57,942 nucleotides of DNA from an uncultured Chloroflexales bacterium (GTDB taxonomy: Bacteria > Chloroflexota > Chloroflexia > Chloroflexales > Chloroflexaceae), in contig CAKZSI010000068.1 of NCBI GenBank assembly GCA_937918935.1, positions 1 to 57,942 of the forward strand, in the 5' to 3' direction. The notes below the pieces were generated by a model that saw only the letters and a program-made list of their open reading frames with translations, ran no database searches and was not told the DNA's origin. The translations under genes were made by a program, and so were the position numbers. Every line of letters starts with the position of its first letter. Within the stretch, counting starts at the first letter, position 1. Shown piece by piece: positions 49,805 through 57,942 of the stretch.

Positions 49805-50338
49805 ATGAGCGAAGAACAGGACATCGCCACGAATGAAGCGGCAACTGCCCCCGCTGCCGAGACAACCGGCGCGGCCCAAGAGGAGTTGCAGACCAGGCTG
49901 GCCGAAGCCGAGGCGCAGGCCGCCGAGTACAAGGATCAGTGGCTGCGCGCGGCTGCCGATTATAAGAACTTCAAGCGCCGGGTCGAGATTGAGCGCGCCG
50001 AGTTGATCCGCAGCGCCTCCTCGGCGCTGCTGTTGAAGTTGCTGCCGGTAATGGACGACTTCGAGCGCGCCATCGCCAACATTCCGCCCGAGATCGCCGA
50101 AACGCCATGGTGGGGTGGGACCCAGTTGATCGCCCAGAAGTTGCGCACCATCCTTGAAAGCGAAGGCGTGAAGCCGATCGAGGCCGTGGGCCAGGATTTT
50201 GACCCAAACTTGCATGAAGCGGTGCTCTACGAAGAGGCCGAGGGCCAGGAAGGCAAGGTCATCGCGGAATTGCAGAAGGGCTACAAACTGGGTGATCGTG
50301 TGTTGCGTCCGAGCATGGTCAAAGTGGGACGCGGATAA
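49805..50338 (+). CDS. grpE: Nucleotide exchange factor GrpE
   Basis: A protein of 177 residues that releases ADP from DnaK. A low-complexity acidic N terminus (SEEQDIATNEAATAPAAE) is followed by a long coiled coil (EELQTRLAEAEAQAAEYKDQ, then WLRAAADYKNFKRRVEIERA). The beta-domain motif reads VGQDFDPNLHEAVLYEE and KGYKLGDRVLRPSMVKVG. GAGGAG precedes ATG 49805. dnaK starts 22 bp after the stop. Confidence 0.96.
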   Translation: MSEEQDIATNEAATAPAAETTGAAQEELQTRLAEAEAQAAEYKDQWLRAAADYKNFKRRVEIERAELIRSASSALLLKLLPVMDDFERAIANIPPEIAETPWWGGTQLIAQKLRTILESEGVKPIEAVGQDFDPNLHEAVLYEEAEGQEGKVIAELQKGYKLGDRVLRPSMVKVGRG

Positions 50339-50360
50339 GCGTCCTGTAGAGTGAGGTTGC

Positions 50361-52247
50361 ATGCCCAAGGTTATCGGAATCGATCTGGGAACCACCAACT
50401 CGGTCGTGGCCGTGGTTGAGGCCGGCGAGGCGGTGGTGATTCCCAACGCTGAGGGGGCGCGGCTCACGCCCTCGGTGGTGGCGGTGAACAAGGCCGGCGA
50501 GCGCATGGTTGGCCAGGTGGCCCGCCGCCAGGCCGTAACCAATCCAGAGAATACGATCTTTTCGGTCAAGCGCTTCATTGGCCGTAAGTTCAATGAGCCG
50601 ACGGTCCAGAAGGATCTCAGCCTGGTGCCCTACAAGCTCTCCAGCGCGCCGAACGGCGATGTGCGGGTGCTGATGGGCGGGCGCGAGTACGCGCCCCCGG
50701 AGATCTCGGCCATGGTGCTGCAGAAGCTCAAGGCCGACGCCGAGGCTTACCTGGGTGAGCCAGTGACCCAGGCGGTGATCACCGTGCCCGCCTACTTCAA
50801 CGACAGCCAGCGCCAGGCCACCAAAGATGCCGGCAAGATCGCCGGGCTGGAGGTGCTGCGCATCGTCAACGAACCGACCGCATCGGCCCTGGCCTACGGC
50901 CTCGATAAGAAGGGCAAGGATGAGGTGGTGGTGGTCTACGATATGGGCGGTGGCACGTTCGATGTCTCCGTTCTCGAGCTCAGCGAGGGCGTGGTGGAGG
51001 TGAAGGCCACCAGCGGCGACACCCACCTCGGCGGCGATGACTTCGACCAGCGCATTATTGACTGGCTCGCCGATGAGTTTCGCAAGGAGCAGGGCGTTGA
51101 TCTGCGGCAGGACCGCATGGCCCTGCAACGGCTCAAAGAGGCTGCCGAAAAGGCCAAGATGGAGCTTTCTAGCCTCGGGCAGACCGAGATCAACCTCCCC
51201 TTCATCACCGCCGATTCCTCCGGCCCCAGGCATTTGAGCGTCACCTTGACGCGGGCGAAACTCGAACAACTGACCGGCGACCTGATCGAGCGCAGCATGG
51301 GTCCCGTGCGCCAGGCCTTGAGCGACGCCGGTCTCAAGCCGGCGCAGATTGACGAAGTGATCCTGGTTGGCGGGCAGACGCGCATGCCGGCCATCCAGGA
51401 GGCGGTGCGGAAGTTCTTCGGCAAGGAGCCGAACAAGTCGGTCAATCCCGATGAAGTGGTGGCGATCGGCGCCGCCATTCAGGCCGGCGTGCTCGGCGGC
51501 GAAGTGAAAGATGTGTTGCTGCTCGACGTGACCCCGCTGACGCTGGGGATCGAGACCCTTGGCGGGGTGATGACCCCGCTGATTGAGCGCAACACGACCA
51601 TTCCGACCCGCAAGAGCCAGGTATTTTCAACTGCAAGCGACAATCAACACAGCGTTGAGATCCATGTCTTGCAGGGCGAACGGGCCGAGGCGCGCTACAA
51701 CAAGACCCTGGGGCGCTTTGAACTGTCGGGCATCCCGCCGGCGCCGCGGGGCGTGCCACAGATCGAGGTGACGTTCGATATTGATGCCAACGGCATCGTG
51801 AACGTGACCGCCAGAGACAAGGCTACCGGCAAGGAGCAGCGCATCACCATCACCGCCTCGTCGGGCCTGAGTGATGCGGAGATCGAGCAGATGGTTCGCG
51901 ACGCCGAAGCGCATGCCGAGGAGGACCGGCGGCGCCGCGAGTTGATCGAGGCGCGCAATCACGGCGACAGTCTGATCTACACCGCCGAACGATCCATGCG
52001 CGAGGTGGGCGACGCCCTCGATGGGGTCATCCGCACCGAGGTGCAGGACAAGATCAGCGCCCTGCGGGCCGTGCTCGATAGCGATGATGTCAACGAGATT
52101 CGCAACAAAGCGGCTGAGTTGAGCGTCGCAATGCAAAAGATCGGTCAGGCGGCCTATGAGGCCCAGCGCGAGACGGCGAACGGCGCCGATGCCTCCGGCG
52201 GCAAGGCCGGCGACGACGTGGTCGAGGGCGAATACAAGGTAGATTAG
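50361..52247 (+). CDS. dnaK: Chaperone DnaK (Hsp70)
   Basis: An Hsp70 of 628 residues. The ATPase domain (1-370) shows [47 protein letters not shown] and [17 protein letters not shown]. The linker [19 protein letters not shown] leads into the peptide-binding domain, and the lid helices run to a short acidic tail ending EGEYKVD. Length is normal for bacterial DnaK. It works with GrpE (before) and DnaJ (63 bp after) and is repressed by HrcA through CIRCE. Confidence 0.98.
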   Translation: MPKVIGIDLGTTNSVVAVVEAGEAVVIPNAEGARLTPSVVAVNKAGERMVGQVARRQAVTNPENTIFSVKRFIGRKFNEPTVQKDLSLVPYKLSSAPNGDVRVLMGGREYAPPEISAMVLQKLKADAEAYLGEPVTQAVITVPAYFNDSQRQATKDAGKIAGLEVLRIVNEPTASALAYGLDKKGKDEVVVVYDMGGGTFDVSVLELSEGVVEVKATSGDTHLGGDDFDQRIIDWLADEFRKEQGVDLRQDRMALQRLKEAAEKAKMELSSLGQTEINLPFITADSSGPRHLSVTLTRAKLEQLTGDLIERSMGPVRQALSDAGLKPAQIDEVILVGGQTRMPAIQEAVRKFFGKEPNKSVNPDEVVAIGAAIQAGVLGGEVKDVLLLDVTPLTLGIETLGGVMTPLIERNTTIPTRKSQVFSTASDNQHSVEIHVLQGERAEARYNKTLGRFELSGIPPAPRGVPQIEVTFDIDANGIVNVTARDKATGKEQRITITASSGLSDAEIEQMVRDAEAHAEEDRRRRELIEARNHGDSLIYTAERSMREVGDALDGVIRTEVQDKISALRAVLDSDDVNEIRNKAAELSVAMQKIGQAAYEAQRETANGADASGGKAGDDVVEGEYKVD

Positions 52248-52310
52248 ACATCCGATGGCCGGCGCCCCTGCCTGCCCGGCGCCGGCCATCCCCGCCAAGG
52301 AACGAAACGT

Positions 52311-53435
52311 ATGACCACGGGCGCGAAGCGCGATTACTACGAAGTGCTCGGGGTGAGCCGCACCGCCAGCCAGGACGAGATCAAGAAGGCCTTCCGGCGC
52401 CTGGCGCGACAGTACCATCCCGATGTGAACAAGGACCCCGGCGCCGAAGCTAAGTTCAAGGAGATCAACGAAGCCTACGAGGTGCTCTCCGACGAACAGA
52501 AGCGGGCGGTCTACGACCGTTTCGGCCATAATGCCCCTGGCAGCATGGGCGGCGCGTATGACCCCTTCGAAGGCGCCGATCCCTTCAGCACAATCTTCGA
52601 TGCCTTCTTTGGCGGGGCCGCCGCCGGCCCGCGCACCCAGCGCGGCCCCCAGCGCGGCGCCGATCTGCGCTATAATCTGCGCCTGTCGTTCGAGGAGGCG
52701 GTCTTTGGCACCGAGAAGGAGATCGAGTTCCGTCGCCTGGAGGTCTGTCCCAGTTGCCGTGGCAGCGGTGCTGAACCTGGCACCGACCCGGTGCGCTGCC
52801 CCAAGTGCCACGGGACCGGCGAGGTGCGCCAGCGCGCGCCGCTCTTCAATATGGTTACCGTGACTACCTGTGACCAGTGTGGCGGGACTGGCTTTATCAT
52901 CCCCATTCCCTGCCGCGAGTGCCGCGGCGAAGGGCGGGTGCGCCATCTCCGGCGCATTACGGTCAAGGTGCCCGCCGGTGTGGATGGTAACCAGCAGATC
53001 CGCATCAGTGGCGAGGGCGATGCCGGACCCCGCGGCGGCCCGCACGGCAACCTCTACGTGGCCCTCGACGTGCAGCCGCATCCTCTCTTCGTGCGCGAGG
53101 GTAATGACATCATTCTCGAACTGAAGCTCAACGTGGCCCAGGCGGCCCTCGGCGAAGAAGTGGATGTGCCAACCCTTGACGGCGTCGAGAAGATGCGCGT
53201 GCCTCCCGGTACCCAGACAGGGCAGACCTTCCGCCTGCGGGGCAAAGGTGTGCCCTTCTTGCGCCAGCAGGGCCGCGGTGACCAGATCGTGGTCACTCGC
53301 GTGGTCGTCCCCGAGCGGCTGAACGAGCAGCAGCGGCGCCTCTTCCAGGAACTGGCGCGCACCTTTGAGAGCGAGATCCCCGGCGATCGCGACGAGGGCT
53401 TCTTCGGGCGCATCAAGGACGCCTTTGGTCTTTAG
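52311..53435 (+). CDS. dnaJ: Co-chaperone DnaJ (type I Hsp40)
   Basis: A protein of 374 residues. The J domain (about 7-72) has the HPD tripeptide in [13 protein letters not shown]. It is followed by a Gly-rich segment ([18 protein letters not shown]). The zinc domain has four CxxCxGxG repeats: [24 protein letters not shown] and CRECRGEG. The C-terminal client-binding part includes [20 protein letters not shown]. It ends with a basic/acidic tail ([20 protein letters not shown]). It delivers substrates to DnaK. Confidence 0.97.
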   Translation: MTTGAKRDYYEVLGVSRTASQDEIKKAFRRLARQYHPDVNKDPGAEAKFKEINEAYEVLSDEQKRAVYDRFGHNAPGSMGGAYDPFEGADPFSTIFDAFFGGAAAGPRTQRGPQRGADLRYNLRLSFEEAVFGTEKEIEFRRLEVCPSCRGSGAEPGTDPVRCPKCHGTGEVRQRAPLFNMVTVTTCDQCGGTGFIIPIPCRECRGEGRVRHLRRITVKVPAGVDGNQQIRISGEGDAGPRGGPHGNLYVALDVQPHPLFVREGNDIILELKLNVAQAALGEEVDVPTLDGVEKMRVPPGTQTGQTFRLRGKGVPFLRQQGRGDQIVVTRVVVPERLNEQQRRLFQELARTFESEIPGDRDEGFFGRIKDAFGL

Positions 53436-53472
53436 GTCCAATACGTTTCAAATGAGCGCGTTACCCCATCCC

Positions 53473-53610
53473 AACCCTCCCCTGTTGGGGAGGGTTCCCG
53501 GCGCCCCTCTCGGTTGGAGCGGTTCGGAGGCATACCGACGGCTCGCCAGCACGTGACCCGCCGCGCATCGCCCCGCTCCTCCCCCGGCGGGGGGAGGCTG
53601 GGAGGGGAGA
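53473..53610. repeat. Family C hairpins after dnaJ
   Basis: A perfect AACCCTCCCC-TGTT-GGGGAGGGTT hairpin (53473-53496), then CCTCCCCCGG/CGGGGGGAGG and CTGGGAGGGG near 53579-53608. The hairpin may act as a terminator of the heat-shock operon although no T-run follows. Nothing else is seen in the 53436-53793 gap. Confidence 0.7.
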
Positions 53611-53793
53611 CTTGCCGTGAGCCTTGTCTTATTTGAAAAGTATTAGCTTTAAGTCCGGTTCGCAGCGTTCTGCCTCTCCCGCCAGGGGAGACGCCTGGTT
53701 CTCTTCTTCGTTATGAGCAAGGACGGGCCGGCGTGGGAGGCCCCCATGGCATGTTGAGATGCGCCCAATCCAGACTCTGAAATCCACAATCGT

Positions 53794-54537
53794 ATGATTG
53801 AGGTACTGTACGGTCGCAACGCGGTGCGAGAAGCTCTCCGCGCGCGGAGGCGGGAGTTGCACCGCCTGCGTGTCTCCAGCGGTGTGCAGGAGACCGGGGT
53901 GATTGCCGAGATTATCAAACTCGCCGGGCGCGCCAGCGTTCCCCTTGAGCGAGTGGAACGGCAGGTTCTCGACAGGCAACTGCGCGACGTGAACCACCAG
54001 GGCGTAGCCCTGGAAGCCGGAGCGTACCCCTATGTAGAGTTGGAAGACTGCCTGGCCCTCGCCGCCGAACGCAAGGAGACGGCCCTGCTCCTGCTCCTCG
54101 ATCACTTGCAGGACCCCCAGAACATCGGCACGCTGCTCCGCACCGCCGAAGCGGTGGGGGTCCACGGTGTGGCGCTGCCGGGCCGGCGCGCCGCCGAGAT
54201 TACCCCCGCGGTGGTGAACGCCTCGTCGGGGGCCACCGAGCACTTGCAAATCGTGCTGATCGGCAACCTGGCGCAGACCATCGCTGAGTTGCAGCGCAAC
54301 GGCGTGTGGGTGGTAGGCCTGGAGAACGACGAGGCGGCCCGCGATTTCGACACGGTGGATCTGGATATGCCCCTGGCACTGGTCGTCGGGGCCGAGGGTG
54401 TGGGGTTGGCCCGGCTGGTGCGCGAGCGTTGCGATTTTCTGGTGCGACTGCCAATCATCGGTCACATCGGCTCGCTCAATGCCGCCGTGGCAGGCAGCAT
54501 CGCCCTCTACGTCGCCTGGCGCCAGCGGGCACGGTGA
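53794..54537 (+). CDS. rlmB: SpoU-family 23S rRNA 2'-O-methyltransferase (RlmB-like)
   Basis: A knotted (SPOUT) methyltransferase of 247 residues. The N-terminal substrate domain starts with VLYGRNAVREALRARRRELH, typical of RlmB. The catalytic domain has LLLDHLQDPQNIGTLLRTAE (motif 1 with Asn and Arg), LVVGAEGVGLARLVRERCDF (motif 2) and LPIIGHIGSLNAAVAGSIAL (motif 3). RlmB modifies G2251 of 23S rRNA in E. coli. The related TrmH group is shorter, so RlmB is preferred. It is a single gene after the heat-shock operon. Confidence 0.93.
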   Translation: MIEVLYGRNAVREALRARRRELHRLRVSSGVQETGVIAEIIKLAGRASVPLERVERQVLDRQLRDVNHQGVALEAGAYPYVELEDCLALAAERKETALLLLLDHLQDPQNIGTLLRTAEAVGVHGVALPGRRAAEITPAVVNASSGATEHLQIVLIGNLAQTIAELQRNGVWVVGLENDEAARDFDTVDLDMPLALVVGAEGVGLARLVRERCDFLVRLPIIGHIGSLNAAVAGSIALYVAWRQRAR

Positions 54538-54649
54538 GGGGTGTGGAGGTGTTTTTGGACACCTCTCCACCTCCACAGACTTGAAGCGGGAGGAGGGCTG
54601 CGCTAGAATGACGCATATGCCCGTTCCCCCTGTGTGAGTGGAGAGGACC

Positions 54650-54808
54650 ATGAAGCTGAACTGGCTATTGGCGCTGGCTCTGGTTGTGGCCGGGATCTAC
54701 ATTTTGACGCTGCGCCGCCAGCTCGAGGCGGCCCAGATGCGCGGCGAGATGTATCGCGAGATCTCGGCGCGCCTCGACCGGCGTGTGACCGAGTTGACCT
54801 CAAGGTGA
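54650..54808 (+). CDS. Small single-span membrane protein (52 residues)
   Basis: A short frame from ATG 54650 to TGA 54806-54808. The first 22 residues (MKLNWLLALALVVAGIYILT) form a membrane helix. The rest (LEAAQMRGEMYREISARLD) is an amphipathic charged helix that could be a coiled coil. GAGAGGACC lies upstream, a reasonable ribosome site. It lies between rlmB and the GNAT gene. Short membrane anchors of this type often serve as assembly factors, but there is no family evidence. I rate it as a likely real gene. Confidence 0.6.
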   Translation: MKLNWLLALALVVAGIYILTLRRQLEAAQMRGEMYREISARLDRRVTELTSR

Positions 54809-55028
54809 ACCAGCGTTGCGGGTGGGTGTGCAGATCTACCGCAGAGCACGCAGAGGGACGTAAACGTAGAGGGTGAGCTTCCTGAAGCTCTTTGCGCCCC
54901 TCTGCGCCGCGAACGCATTCAGTGGGTGTGAACGCTTTCCGGCGCAGGAGCAGGTCAGACGGCAGGGGAATCACTGCTGGCAGGGCGGCTGCGCCCTGCC
55001 AGCGCTTCCGGCAAGATTGATCGCCACT

Positions 55029-55709
55029 ATGACCGCATGTTCCCAGGCGCTGGCTGGAAATCCCGGCGAGGACGCGGCGCGCGGCGCAACGCTGCTTGCG
55101 CCGCTGACAATCCGGCCAGCGCGAATGGACGACATCCACGCGATCCTCGCCCTGCACCGCGAGGCCTTCGCCGACAAGTTCGGCAGCGCGTTCGGCCCTG
55201 GCGGCGCCGAGCGGGGCGTGGCGGCCCTCGCCAGCGCCTGGCAACGGCAGGGCGCCTCGGCCCTGCGCGGTATGTTCGTGGCCGAATATCAGCAGCAGAT
55301 CATCGGCACGACCACGGTGCGCACCTGGGAGATGGGCGGCGATGACAGCGGAGCAGCGGAACTGGCCTTCCACGAAGAACTGGGCCTGTTCGGCGCGGCG
55401 CGCTCGCTCTTCGCCCTCTCGCTGCTCGATCACCGCATCCAGCGAGGCGAAGGCTTCGTGACCGATGTGGCCGTGCTGGCGCCCTACCGGCGCGGCGGCG
55501 TGGCCCGCGCCCTGCTGGCTCGCGCCGAGCAAGAGGCGCGTCTGCGCGGGAAACGCTTCCTGGGGTTGTACGTCGCGGCCCGGAACGACGCGGCGCGCCG
55601 CCTCTACGGCAGCCTGGGCTTCGCTACCGTCCGCGTGCGCCGCTCGCTCCTGGCCTGGCTGATCTTCGGCCAGGGCAACTGGCACTATATGCGCAAGGAT
55701 CTGTTGTAG
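55029..55709 (+). CDS. GNAT-family N-acetyltransferase
   Basis: A protein of 226 residues. The GNAT fold begins at LTIRPARMDDIHAILALHRE (about 27-46). VTDVAVLAPYRRGGVARALL (about 144-163) holds the V-x-P-x-(Y/x)-R-x-x-G acetyl-CoA loop, and LGLYVAARNDAARRLYGSLG (about 180-199) is the conserved late strand and helix with the NxxARRLY signature. An insertion between strands (HEELGLFGAARSLFALSLLD) lengthens it. ATG 55029 is preferred because the open frame upstream crosses a repeat (ACCGCAGAGCACGCAGAGG). The acceptor substrate is unknown. Confidence 0.85.
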   Translation: MTACSQALAGNPGEDAARGATLLAPLTIRPARMDDIHAILALHREAFADKFGSAFGPGGAERGVAALASAWQRQGASALRGMFVAEYQQQIIGTTTVRTWEMGGDDSGAAELAFHEELGLFGAARSLFALSLLDHRIQRGEGFVTDVAVLAPYRRGGVARALLARAEQEARLRGKRFLGLYVAARNDAARRLYGSLGFATVRVRRSLLAWLIFGQGNWHYMRKDLL

Positions 55710-55778
55710 GAACATGCTTCGCCGTCATCTGCCACCGGGCTGTTGCACGGTCCTCGGGACCCGGGCCCTTGACCCCCG

Positions 55779-55825
55779 TTGTTGCGGTGGTTCTGGTGTC
55801 ACAGCCGCCAGAACCACCGCAACAA
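55779..55825. repeat. Perfect 18-bp inverted repeat
   Basis: TTGTTGCGGTGGTTCTGG (55779-55796) and its exact complement (55808-55825) around an 11-nt loop TGTCACAGCCG. It resembles the 698-746 hairpin in length and inner GGTT..AACC boundaries. A TATAAT box at 55933-55938 without a good -35 precedes the receiver gene. No gene is seen in the gap 55710-55986. Confidence 0.8.
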
Positions 55826-55986
55826 ACGACCCCTGGAGTAGTGCAGCCATCCCGGAGCCCACCGCGGGAGGCAAATGTTGCACCAGCTCCCCCACCTGCC
55901 ACATGGCGCTCGCCGGGACTTGCTTCATCGCGTATAATTTGAGTTAAGACGCCATCAACGATGCGGCAAGTCGGAAAGGATGTCGG

Positions 55987-56370
55987 ATGCACGTGTTATT
56001 TGTGGACGACAACCCACTGATGCAGCAGGTCATCAGCCGCTTCCTTATGAGCCAGGGCTACAGTGTTGCCATCGCGGATAGCGCCGAGCAAGCCTTGCAC
56101 CTCACCCGGCACGAACGGTACCACCTGGTCGTGATTGATACGCGCCTGCCGGATCGCGACGGCCCTGATCTGTTGCAGGCTCTGCGCCAGGAACCCGGGA
56201 TGGCGTACTGTCCGGCGATTGCCGTGAGCGGCCTGGGCGAGGACGATCGGGAACGGACGGTGCTGGCAGGTTTCGATGCCTTCCTCTCGAAACCGATCGA
56301 TCTTGACGAGCTACTGGCGGCGGTTCGGCGCTACGTTGATACAGATCGAGCGCGGGTATTCGGGGTCTAG
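55987..56370 (+). CDS. Single-domain response regulator (receiver)
   Basis: A protein of 127 residues with only a REC domain. MHVLFVDDNP gives the acidic pair (Asp7, Asp8), VVIDTRLPDRDG the phosphoacceptor Asp51, AVSG the Ser/Thr at 81, and FLSKPIDLDELL the Lys102 and Pro turn. The last residues (YVDTDRARVFGV) form the end of helix alpha-5. No output domain or neighbouring histidine kinase is present, so it belongs to the CheY-like orphan regulators and its partner is unknown. Confidence 0.92.
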   Translation: MHVLFVDDNPLMQQVISRFLMSQGYSVAIADSAEQALHLTRHERYHLVVIDTRLPDRDGPDLLQALRQEPGMAYCPAIAVSGLGEDDRERTVLAGFDAFLSKPIDLDELLAAVRRYVDTDRARVFGV

Positions 56371-56379
56371 AGTTTTCCC

Positions 56380-56398
56380 GGGAGGGCCTGGCCCTCCC
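56380..56398. repeat. Family B hairpin copy
   Basis: GGGAGGGC-CTG-GCCCTCCC, 8-bp arms, followed by AGACCTTCCC. It lies 9 bp after the receiver stop and could act as a 3' end. Confidence 0.8.
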
Positions 56399-56444
56399 AG
56401 ACCTTCCCATCTGTAACCTGTTTTCACCTCAGACGCAGGCAGCC

Positions 56445-57131
56445 ATGCGGTTGATCTTGTGGGACGTTGACGGGACGTTGCTGAGCACCGACGGTATTGC
56501 CGCCGAGGCGATGCGCGAAGCCATGCGCCGGGTGGTGGGGCCGGCGGCGCCGATGGAGCGCACCGCCTACGCCGGCAAAACGGACTGGCAGATTATCCGT
56601 GAGAGCTTTCCCACGCTGCCGCCCGATACCATCGCCGAGCGTTTGCAGGCGTTCATCGAGACGTATGTGGGCCTGCTGGAGGCCCGGCGCGACGCGCTGA
56701 CGGCCCGCTCGCGGGTCTTTCCCGGTGTGGTCGCGGCTCTGAAGGCTCTGGAGACGGCTGGCTACCAGGCGCCCCTTACCGGCAACATCGCCGCAGTGGC
56801 CCAACTGAAGCTAGAGTGTGTGGGCCTGACGGCCTACCTGGATCTGGCAGCGGGCGCCTATGGCGATGACCACTTCCATCGCCCCGAACTGGCGCCGATT
56901 GCCGCCGCGCGCGCCGCGGCGCGCTACGGCCAATCCTTTCACGGCGACCAGATCGTGATCATCGGCGATACGCCCCACGACATTGCCTGCGGCAAGCTCA
57001 ATGGGGCGCGTACCGTGGCCGTCGCCACCGGCCCCTATCCCCTTGAGGAACTGCTGGCCCACCACCCCGACGCTGCTCTGCCCGACCTGACCGACGTTGC
57101 GGCCGTGGTGGCAGCCGTGGTTGGGACGTAA
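56445..57131 (+). CDS. HAD-superfamily hydrolase (phosphatase-like)
   Basis: A protein of 228 residues of the phosphoglycolate-phosphatase-like HAD group. LWDVDGTLL (Asp7 and Asp9) is motif I. LTGN near residue 110 is motif II (the Thr-containing strand), and VIIGDTPHDIACGKLNGART near 178 is motif III plus IV. A helical cap lies between motifs I and II (KTDWQIIRESFPTLPPDTIA). It may dephosphorylate phosphoglycolate, linking it to the glc cluster, but the substrate cannot be read from the sequence. Confidence 0.88.
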   Translation: MRLILWDVDGTLLSTDGIAAEAMREAMRRVVGPAAPMERTAYAGKTDWQIIRESFPTLPPDTIAERLQAFIETYVGLLEARRDALTARSRVFPGVVAALKALETAGYQAPLTGNIAAVAQLKLECVGLTAYLDLAAGAYGDDHFHRPELAPIAAARAAARYGQSFHGDQIVIIGDTPHDIACGKLNGARTVAVATGPYPLEELLAHHPDAALPDLTDVAAVVAAVVGT

Positions 57132-57198
57132 GGCTGTTTCAGATTGGCGCCTTTCAGCCTGGAACGCCGTATCCAGCAATCCCAGATCCTGAATCAGA

Positions 57199-57942
57199 TC
57201 ACCTCTCCAGCGGTTTGCTCGGGTCGTTGCCCCATTCGTTCCACGAGCCATCGTAGATGGCCACGCGCCTCCCGGTGATCATCTCCAGCGCCAGGGCGAC
57301 GGGGGTGGCCGAAACGCCCCCGTTGCAGTACGCCACCACCTCGCGCCGCTCCACGTCCTCGAGCGGCGTCCCCGCGGCCAGGAAGCGCGCCCGTAGCTCC
57401 TCCAGCGGCGCGAAGGTGTGCAACTCGGGGTCGAGGAGGCTCTGGTAGTACACGTTCAGCGCGCCGGGGATGTGCCCGCCACGGGCCGCACGCGACTCCG
57501 CGCCCCGGTACTCGGCCTCGTTCCGGGCGTCAAGCAGCAACGTATCGGTGTTCAACGCAGCGAGGATCTGCTCGGCGGTGCGGCGCAGTTCGGGCCGGGG
57601 CCGCGGGGTGAAGGTGGCGGGCGGGTAAGTGGGCACGTCGGTGATGAGAGGCCGCCCCTCGGCCCGCCATTTGACCAGACCGCCGTTGAGGATACGGGCG
57701 TTTTCAAAGCCGTAGTAGCGGAGCACCCAGAGCAGACGACCGGCGAACATCGCGAACCAGTCGTCGTAGGCCACCACTACGCTCTCGTCACCGATACCCC
57801 GCTCCCCCAGCACCCGGGCGATCTGATCCGGCGGGGCGACCTGCACCGGCACCGGGTCGTCCAGGTCCACGATGTCGCGGGTCCAGTCGAGGTACACCGC
57901 GCCGGGGATGTGGCCGGCGGCGTAATCGGCGTGGCGGGCGAA
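57199..57942 (-). CDS. Thiosulfate/3-mercaptopyruvate sulfurtransferase (rhodanese), 5' end outside window
   Basis: A two-domain rhodanese whose N terminus lies beyond position 57942. The visible part starts ..FARHADYAAGHIPGAVYLDW (the AGHIPGA of rhodanese domain 1) and contains NARILNGGLVKWRAEGRPLI. The second domain has LLLDARNEAEYRG, GHIPGALNVYYQSLL and the active-site loop VAYCNGGVSATPVAL with the catalytic Cys in CNGGVSA. IYDGSWNEWGNDPSKPLE ends the protein. It transfers sulfur from thiosulfate or mercaptopyruvate to an acceptor. The 248 visible codons are most of the gene. Confidence 0.93.
   Translation of the reverse strand, partial: FARHADYAAGHIPGAVYLDWTRDIVDLDDPVPVQVAPPDQIARVLGERGIGDESVVVAYDDWFAMFAGRLLWVLRYYGFENARILNGGLVKWRAEGRPLITDVPTYPPATFTPRPRPELRRTAEQILAALNTDTLLLDARNEAEYRGAESRAARGGHIPGALNVYYQSLLDPELHTFAPLEELRARFLAAGTPLEDVERREVVAYCNGGVSATPVALALEMITGRRVAIYDGSWNEWGNDPSKPLER

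Overview
The window is about 58 kb of GC-rich bacterial chromosome. It is densely coded on both strands and shows no insertion sequence, prophage, CRISPR array or rRNA gene. The gene content best fits a member of the Chloroflexota (class Chloroflexia; Roseiflexus/Chloroflexus-like relatives). Supporting signs are a LysW-dependent alpha-aminoadipate lysine cluster, a CIRCE-controlled hrcA-grpE-dnaK-dnaJ locus, many lineage-type hypothetical proteins and intergenic DNA crowded with short palindromic repeats. The taxon is inferred from content, not from a database search.

Layout. 1-640: start of tuf (EF-Tu) behind tRNA-Thr, tRNA-Tyr and tRNA-Thr, all on the minus strand, with one strong promoter. 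0.9-8.5 kb: housekeeping and hypothetical genes, including an RfaE2-type nucleotidyltransferase, an extended SDR epimerase, an FHA protein, an SRPBCC protein and an exonuclease-DinG helicase fusion. 8.7-17.4 kb: a branched-chain-amino-acid-type (HAAT) ABC transporter (livG, livH, livM, binding protein, livF) with an acyl-CoA synthetase inside it and a PaaK-like ligase after it. 17.9-25.2 kb: lysine biosynthesis by the aminoadipate route (homocitrate synthase, homoaconitase large and small subunits, homoisocitrate dehydrogenase, LysW, LysX, LysY). 25-38 kb: two polytopic glycosyltransferase-like proteins, an MshEN-repeat protein, an FmdB zinc ribbon, a degenerate McrB-like ATPase, tRNA-Glu and tRNA-Asp, an aminotransferase, SSB, an Rsm22-like methyltransferase fused to a winged helix, a secreted beta-propeller protein and a phage antirepressor-like gene. 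39-46 kb: glycolate oxidase genes glcD, glcE, a second glcD-glcE copy fused into one 974-residue gene, and glcF. 46-53.4 kb: heat-shock genes htpG, hrcA, grpE, dnaK and dnaJ. 53.8-57.9 kb: an RlmB-type methyltransferase, a small membrane protein, a GNAT acetyltransferase, a lone receiver domain, a HAD phosphatase and the edge of a rhodanese.

The most interesting signal is in front of the lysine cluster (17985-18183). A good promoter is followed by a 20-codon open frame with three lysine codons (AAG CGG GCG AAG AAG). Its last three sense codons form one arm of a perfect 9-bp antiterminator that competes with a GC-rich terminator. This is the architecture of a trp/his-type leader-peptide attenuator, here apparently sensing lysyl-tRNA.

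The second theme is a dispersed palindrome family with core GGGGAAACCNGGTTTCCCC. About nineteen copies lie in intergenic gaps, often next to a second hairpin built on GGGAGGGC-NNN-GCCCTCCC. When read through, these repeats create false N-terminal extensions on several genes; the starts given here were chosen to exclude them.
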